Source: Pseudomonadota bacterium
GTDB taxonomy: Bacteria > Pseudomonadota > Gammaproteobacteria > Pseudomonadales > UBA5518
DNA length: 8,551 bases
Direction: 5' to 3'
Assembly: GCA_022705125.1 (NCBI GenBank)
Contig: JAKJFB010000108.1
Location: 1-8,551, forward strand
The notes beneath the pieces are model-generated. The model was not told the origin of the DNA. It was given only the letters and a program-made list of their open reading frames with translations, and did not search any database. A program made the translations under genes and the position numbers. How positions within the stretch are numbered: position 1 is the first letter of the stretch; every line of letters starts with the position of its first letter. This document shows positions 5,308 through 8,551 of this stretch, piece by piece.

Positions 5308-6474
5308 ATGATCCAGAGCCTGCAGCGTGCCACCATGCTGACAGCCCTTGTCCTGCTCGCGGCCTGCGGCAACGACGGGGCCGGGACCCCGGCCGCGCCG
5401 CCGCCACCCGAAGTGGGCGTGCTCACGATCGAGCCGCGTGAATTGCAGTTGAACGTGGAACTGCCCGGCCGCACCTCGGCTTACCTCGTGGCCGAGGTAC
5501 GCCCGCAGGTCAGCGGGATCATCCGCGAACGCCGGTTCACCGAGGGCGCGGAAGTTGTCCGGGGCGCCCCGCTCTATGTCATAGACCCCGACACCTACCA
5601 GGCCGAGGTAGCCACCGCCGAAGCGGCCCTCGCGAAGGCCGAGGCTGCCGCCAACACCGCGCGGCTGCGTGCCGAGCGCTTTCGCGCGCTGGTGGCCAGG
5701 CACGCCGTGAGCCAGCAGGATGCCGATGACGCCAACGCCGCCGAGCAGCAGGCCGTGGCGGAAGTGGCGCAACAGCGCGCCCAGCTGGCACGCGCGCGCA
5801 TCGACCTGCAGCGCACCCGCATCACCGCGCCGATCAGCGGGCGCATCGGCAAGTCGGATGTCACGCCCGGCGCGCTGGTGACCGCCGACCAGGCCCAGGC
5901 GCTCGCCACCGTGCAGCAGCTCGACCCGATGTACGTGGACATCACGCGCTCCAGCCAGGACCTGCTGCGGCTGCGTGACGACATGCAGGCCGGGCGCCTG
6001 CAGGGCGCGCAGAGCGACGCCGCGGTGGTTACGCTCGTGCTCGAGGATGGCAGCACCTACCCGCACCCGGGTCGCCTCGCGTTCTCCGACGTGACGATCG
6101 ATCCCACTACTGCCAGCGTGACGCTGCGCGCCGTGTTCCCCAATCCCGAGCAGCGGCTGCTGCCCGGCATGTACGTGCGTGCGATGCTTGCCGAGGGCGT
6201 GCGCGCCGAGGCGATACTGCTACCGCAGCAGGCGCTGATCCGCGATGCCCAGGGCAATGCCTCCGCACTGGTGCTGGACGAGAACGCCACCGCGACCCTG
6301 CGTCCGCTGCAGGTGGGCCGCAGCGTGGACGGCAACTGGCTGGTCGAGTCCGGCCTGCGGCGCGGTGAAGTCGTGGTGCTGGACGGGCTGCAGAAAGTGC
6401 AGCCCGGCACCCGCGTGGTGCCGGTGGCCCGCACCAGCGCGCCGATGGCCGTCGCCGCAAGAACGACGCACTGA
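5308..6474 (+). CDS. acrA: RND efflux periplasmic adaptor lipoprotein (AcrA/MexA family)
   Basis: A 388-residue membrane fusion protein bridging an RND transporter to a TolC-like channel. Residues 1-20 are a lipoprotein signal with lipobox LLAAC, so Cys20 should be acylated. Then come the lipoyl half-motif (about 60-95, [20 protein letters not shown]), an alpha-helical hairpin (about 96-168, Ala-rich heptads), the second lipoyl half (170-193, [20 protein letters not shown]), the beta-barrel (about 205-295, including PGMYVRAML) and a membrane-proximal domain ending near 375. The hairpin tip has Arg124, Leu128 and Ser135, the RLS motif (R-x3-L-x6-S) that docks to TolC proteins. GAGGAG seven bases before the ATG supports the start. 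Its stop codon overlaps the transporter start by one base. No outer-membrane channel gene is visible; it may lie beyond the right edge or elsewhere. Confidence 0.95.
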   Translation: MIQSLQRATMLTALVLLAACGNDGAGTPAAPPPPEVGVLTIEPRELQLNVELPGRTSAYLVAEVRPQVSGIIRERRFTEGAEVVRGAPLYVIDPDTYQAEVATAEAALAKAEAAANTARLRAERFRALVARHAVSQQDADDANAAEQQAVAEVAQQRAQLARARIDLQRTRITAPISGRIGKSDVTPGALVTADQAQALATVQQLDPMYVDITRSSQDLLRLRDDMQAGRLQGAQSDAAVVTLVLEDGSTYPHPGRLAFSDVTIDPTTASVTLRAVFPNPEQRLLPGMYVRAMLAEGVRAEAILLPQQALIRDAQGNASALVLDENATATLRPLQVGRSVDGNWLVESGLRRGEVVVLDGLQKVQPGTRVVPVARTSAPMAVAARTTH

Positions 6475-8551
6475 TGGCCGCGTTCTTCATCGAACGCCCG
6501 ATCTTCGCGTGGGTCATCGCGATCGTCGTGATGCTCGCTGGAGCGCTGTCGATACGCACGCTGCCGGTCAGCCAGTACCCCGAGATCGCCCCCCCGTCGG
6601 TGAGCGTCAGCGCGAGCTACCCCGGCGCCTCGGCGCGCACGCTCGAGGACACCGTCACACAGGTGATCGAGCAGAACATGAAGGCGCTCGACGGCCTGCT
6701 GTACATGTCCTCGACCAGCGACTCGGCCGGCAACGCATCGGTCATGCTGAGCTTCCAGCCCGGCACCGACATCGACATCGCCCAGGTGCAGGTGCAGAAC
6801 AAGCTGCAGCTGGCCACGCCGATGCTGCCGCGCGAGGTGCAGCAGCAGGGGCTGCGCGTGAACAAGGCGATGTCGAACCTCCTGCTGGTCGTGGCCTTCT
6901 ACTCCGAGGACGGCAGCATGGCCGAGCTGGAGATCGCCGACTACGTGGTCTCGAACGTCCTCGACAGCATCAGCCGCGTGAAGGGCGTGGGTGACATCCG
7001 CGTGCTCGGCGGCGCACAGGCCGCGATGCGCATCTGGCTCGATCCGGCCAGGCTCCACAGCTTCGCGCTGACACCGGCCGATGTGCGCGCGGCGATCGAG
7101 GCGCAGAACGCCCAGGTCTCGGCGGGCGAGCTCGGCGGCACGCCGGCCATCCCCGGGCAACAGATATCGGCCACCATCAGCGCACAGTCGCGACTGCAGA
7201 CGCCCGAGCAGTTCGGCGCCATCCTGCTGCGCGTCAATACCGACGGCTCGACGCTGCGCCTGCGCGACGTGGCGCGCATCGAGCTCGGCAGCGAGACCTA
7301 CAGCGTGCGCAGCCGCTTCAACGGCAAGCCGGCGGCGGGCCTCGGCATCATGCAGCAATCCGGTGCCAATGCGCTGGAGACCGCCGCGGCCGTGCGTGCG
7401 CGCCTCGCCGAGCTAGAGGCGCACTTTCCGCCGGGCCTGCACCTCGCGGTCCCGCACGACACCACGCCCGTGGTGAAGGAATCCATCCGCGGCGTGGTGA
7501 TCACGCTGCTGGAAGCCATCGGGCTGGTCTTCCTGGTGATGCTGCTGTTCCTGCAGAACTTGCGCGCCACGCTGATCCCCACGCTCGCGGTGCCCGTGGT
7601 GCTGCTCGGCACCTTCGCGGTGCTGGCGGTCTTCGGCTTCGGCATCAACACGCTCACGATGTTCGCGATGGTGCTGGCGATCGGCCTGCTCGTCGATGAT
7701 GCGATCGTGGTGGTCGAGAACGTCGAACGCGTGATGCGCGAGGAAGGATTGCCCGCGCGCGAGGCGACGCGCAAGGCCATGGGACAGATCAGCGGCGCGC
7801 TGGTCGGCATCGCGCTGGTGCTGTCGGCGGTGTTCGTGCCGATGGCCTTCTTCGGCGGCTCCACCGGCCTGATCTACCGCCAGTTCTCCATCACGATCGT
7901 CTCGGCGATGGTGCTGTCGGTGCTGGTGGCGCTGATCTTCACGCCGGCGCTGTGCGCCACGCTGCTGCGCCCGCACGCGGGCGGCGAATCGGCGCATGGC
8001 CTCTTCGGCTGGTTCAACCGCGTTTTTGCCGCGGCCACCGGGCGCTACACTGATACCGTCGCCGCGTGGCTGCGCCGCGGCCTGCGCTACCTGGTGCTCT
8101 ACGCCGTGCTGCTGGCTGCGCTGGCACTGCTGTTCATGCGCCTGCCGACGGCCTTTTTACCCGAGGAGGACAGCGGCTTCATCGTCACGATGGCGCAGCT
8201 GCCGCCGGGCGCGACGCTGGAGCGCACGCAGAAGACCATGGAACACATCAGCCGCCACTACCTCGAGAACGAGAGCGCGCTGGTCACCAAGGTGTTCGCC
8301 ACCAGCGGCTTCAGCTTCGCCGGCAGCGGCCAGAACGCCGGCCAGGCCTTCGTCGAGCTGAGTCCCTGGGAAGAGCGCACCGATCCGTCGCAGGGCGTGC
8401 AGGCGCTCGCCGAGCGCGCGCGGCAGGCGCTGCGGTCCCTTCCCGACGGCATCGCCTTTCCCATGGTTCCGCCCCCGGTGCGCGAGCTGGGCAACGCCAC
8501 CGGCTTCACGCTGTTCCTGCAGGACCGCGGCGGACTGGGCCATGCCGCGCT
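6474..8551 (+). CDS. acrB: RND multidrug transporter, AcrB/MexB (HAE-1) family, 3' end outside window
   Basis: The first 692 codons of a protein usually about 1,040 residues long; the window cuts it in the second porter domain. It begins [20 protein letters not shown], the family start with the first membrane helix, and stays collinear with AcrB throughout, with one extra residue near 181 and about three fewer near the loop before [10 protein letters not shown]. Membrane helices 2-6 are seen from about 338 onward ([16 protein letters not shown] and following). The proton-relay pair is Asp408-Asp409 in [17 protein letters not shown], matching AcrB Asp407-Asp408. The switch loop reads [10 protein letters not shown] (611-620). 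Pocket Phe610, Phe615, Phe617 and Phe628 of AcrB are kept (608, 613, 615, 626), whereas Phe136 and Phe178 are Leu and Tyr327 is His. It exports substrates by proton antiport from the periplasm and inner membrane. Starts by a TGATG overlap with the adaptor gene, hence translationally coupled and under the TetR-controlled promoter. Confidence 0.96.
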   Translation, partial: MAAFFIERPIFAWVIAIVVMLAGALSIRTLPVSQYPEIAPPSVSVSASYPGASARTLEDTVTQVIEQNMKALDGLLYMSSTSDSAGNASVMLSFQPGTDIDIAQVQVQNKLQLATPMLPREVQQQGLRVNKAMSNLLLVVAFYSEDGSMAELEIADYVVSNVLDSISRVKGVGDIRVLGGAQAAMRIWLDPARLHSFALTPADVRAAIEAQNAQVSAGELGGTPAIPGQQISATISAQSRLQTPEQFGAILLRVNTDGSTLRLRDVARIELGSETYSVRSRFNGKPAAGLGIMQQSGANALETAAAVRARLAELEAHFPPGLHLAVPHDTTPVVKESIRGVVITLLEAIGLVFLVMLLFLQNLRATLIPTLAVPVVLLGTFAVLAVFGFGINTLTMFAMVLAIGLLVDDAIVVVENVERVMREEGLPAREATRKAMGQISGALVGIALVLSAVFVPMAFFGGSTGLIYRQFSITIVSAMVLSVLVALIFTPALCATLLRPHAGGESAHGLFGWFNRVFAAATGRYTDTVAAWLRRGLRYLVLYAVLLAALALLFMRLPTAFLPEEDSGFIVTMAQLPPGATLERTQKTMEHISRHYLENESALVTKVFATSGFSFAGSGQNAGQAFVELSPWEERTDPSQGVQALAERARQALRSLPDGIAFPMVPPPVRELGNATGFTLFLQDRGGLGHAA

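Noticed and set aside
6057..7358. Long open frame of 433 codons on the minus strand across the adaptor and transporter genes
   Set aside because: It is antisense to two unmistakable RND genes. Its product is low-complexity, His/Arg/Ala-rich, without recognisable motifs, as expected from GC-rich third positions.
1..8551. Mobile elements, CRISPR arrays, tRNA genes or toxin-antitoxin pairs
   Set aside because: Reading both strands showed no direct-repeat arrays, transposase motifs, cloverleaf sequences or small paired genes of that kind.

Overview
The window is about 70% GC with dense, short-spaced genes, good Shine-Dalgarno sites and sigma70-like promoters. The AcrAB-type pump, YpfJ-type peptidase and HDOD protein together suggest a GC-rich Proteobacterium, most likely Gammaproteobacteria (Betaproteobacteria not excluded). 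That placement is inferred from gene content. No mobile element, CRISPR array, tRNA or rRNA was seen.

Layout: (1) 1-94, minus strand: the first 31 codons of an exported protein with a clear signal peptide, cut by the window edge. (2) 213-587, plus: an ArsR/SmtB repressor with the two cysteines, 66 residues apart, of the BigR/SqrR persulfide sensors. It is divergent from the exported protein across a 118-bp region holding two similar ATT..CCAAT palindromes. (3) 2105 to 630, minus: a three-gene operon of two AhpD/carboxymuconolactone-decarboxylase-like paralogues (one without cysteines at the active-site positions, one with CxxC but an Arg for the usual His) and a FlK-like acyl-CoA thioesterase. 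(4) 2318-3229, plus: a membrane-anchored YpfJ-type zinc metallopeptidase, separated from the operon by a divergent region with three inverted repeats. (5) 3374-4537, plus: an HDOD-domain protein with an N-terminal membrane anchor, convergent with the next gene. (6) 5172 to 4579, minus: a TetR repressor, divergent from (7) an AcrA-like lipoprotein adaptor (5308-6474) and (8) an AcrB-like RND transporter (6474 to the right edge, about two thirds present), overlapping by one base.

Functionally, the best resolved unit is the TetR-RND module. A 24-26 bp inverted repeat overlaps the -10 of a near-consensus pump promoter and the -35 of the divergent repressor promoter, so one operator could control both. 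The transporter keeps the proton-relay Asp pair but replaces three aromatic residues of the AcrB drug pocket. The CMD-pair/thioesterase operon is the least understood unit. I see nothing that clearly qualifies as a wholly new system; the strongest leads are the CMD pair with thioesterase, the persulfide-type regulator next to an unidentified exported protein, and the altered RND pocket.
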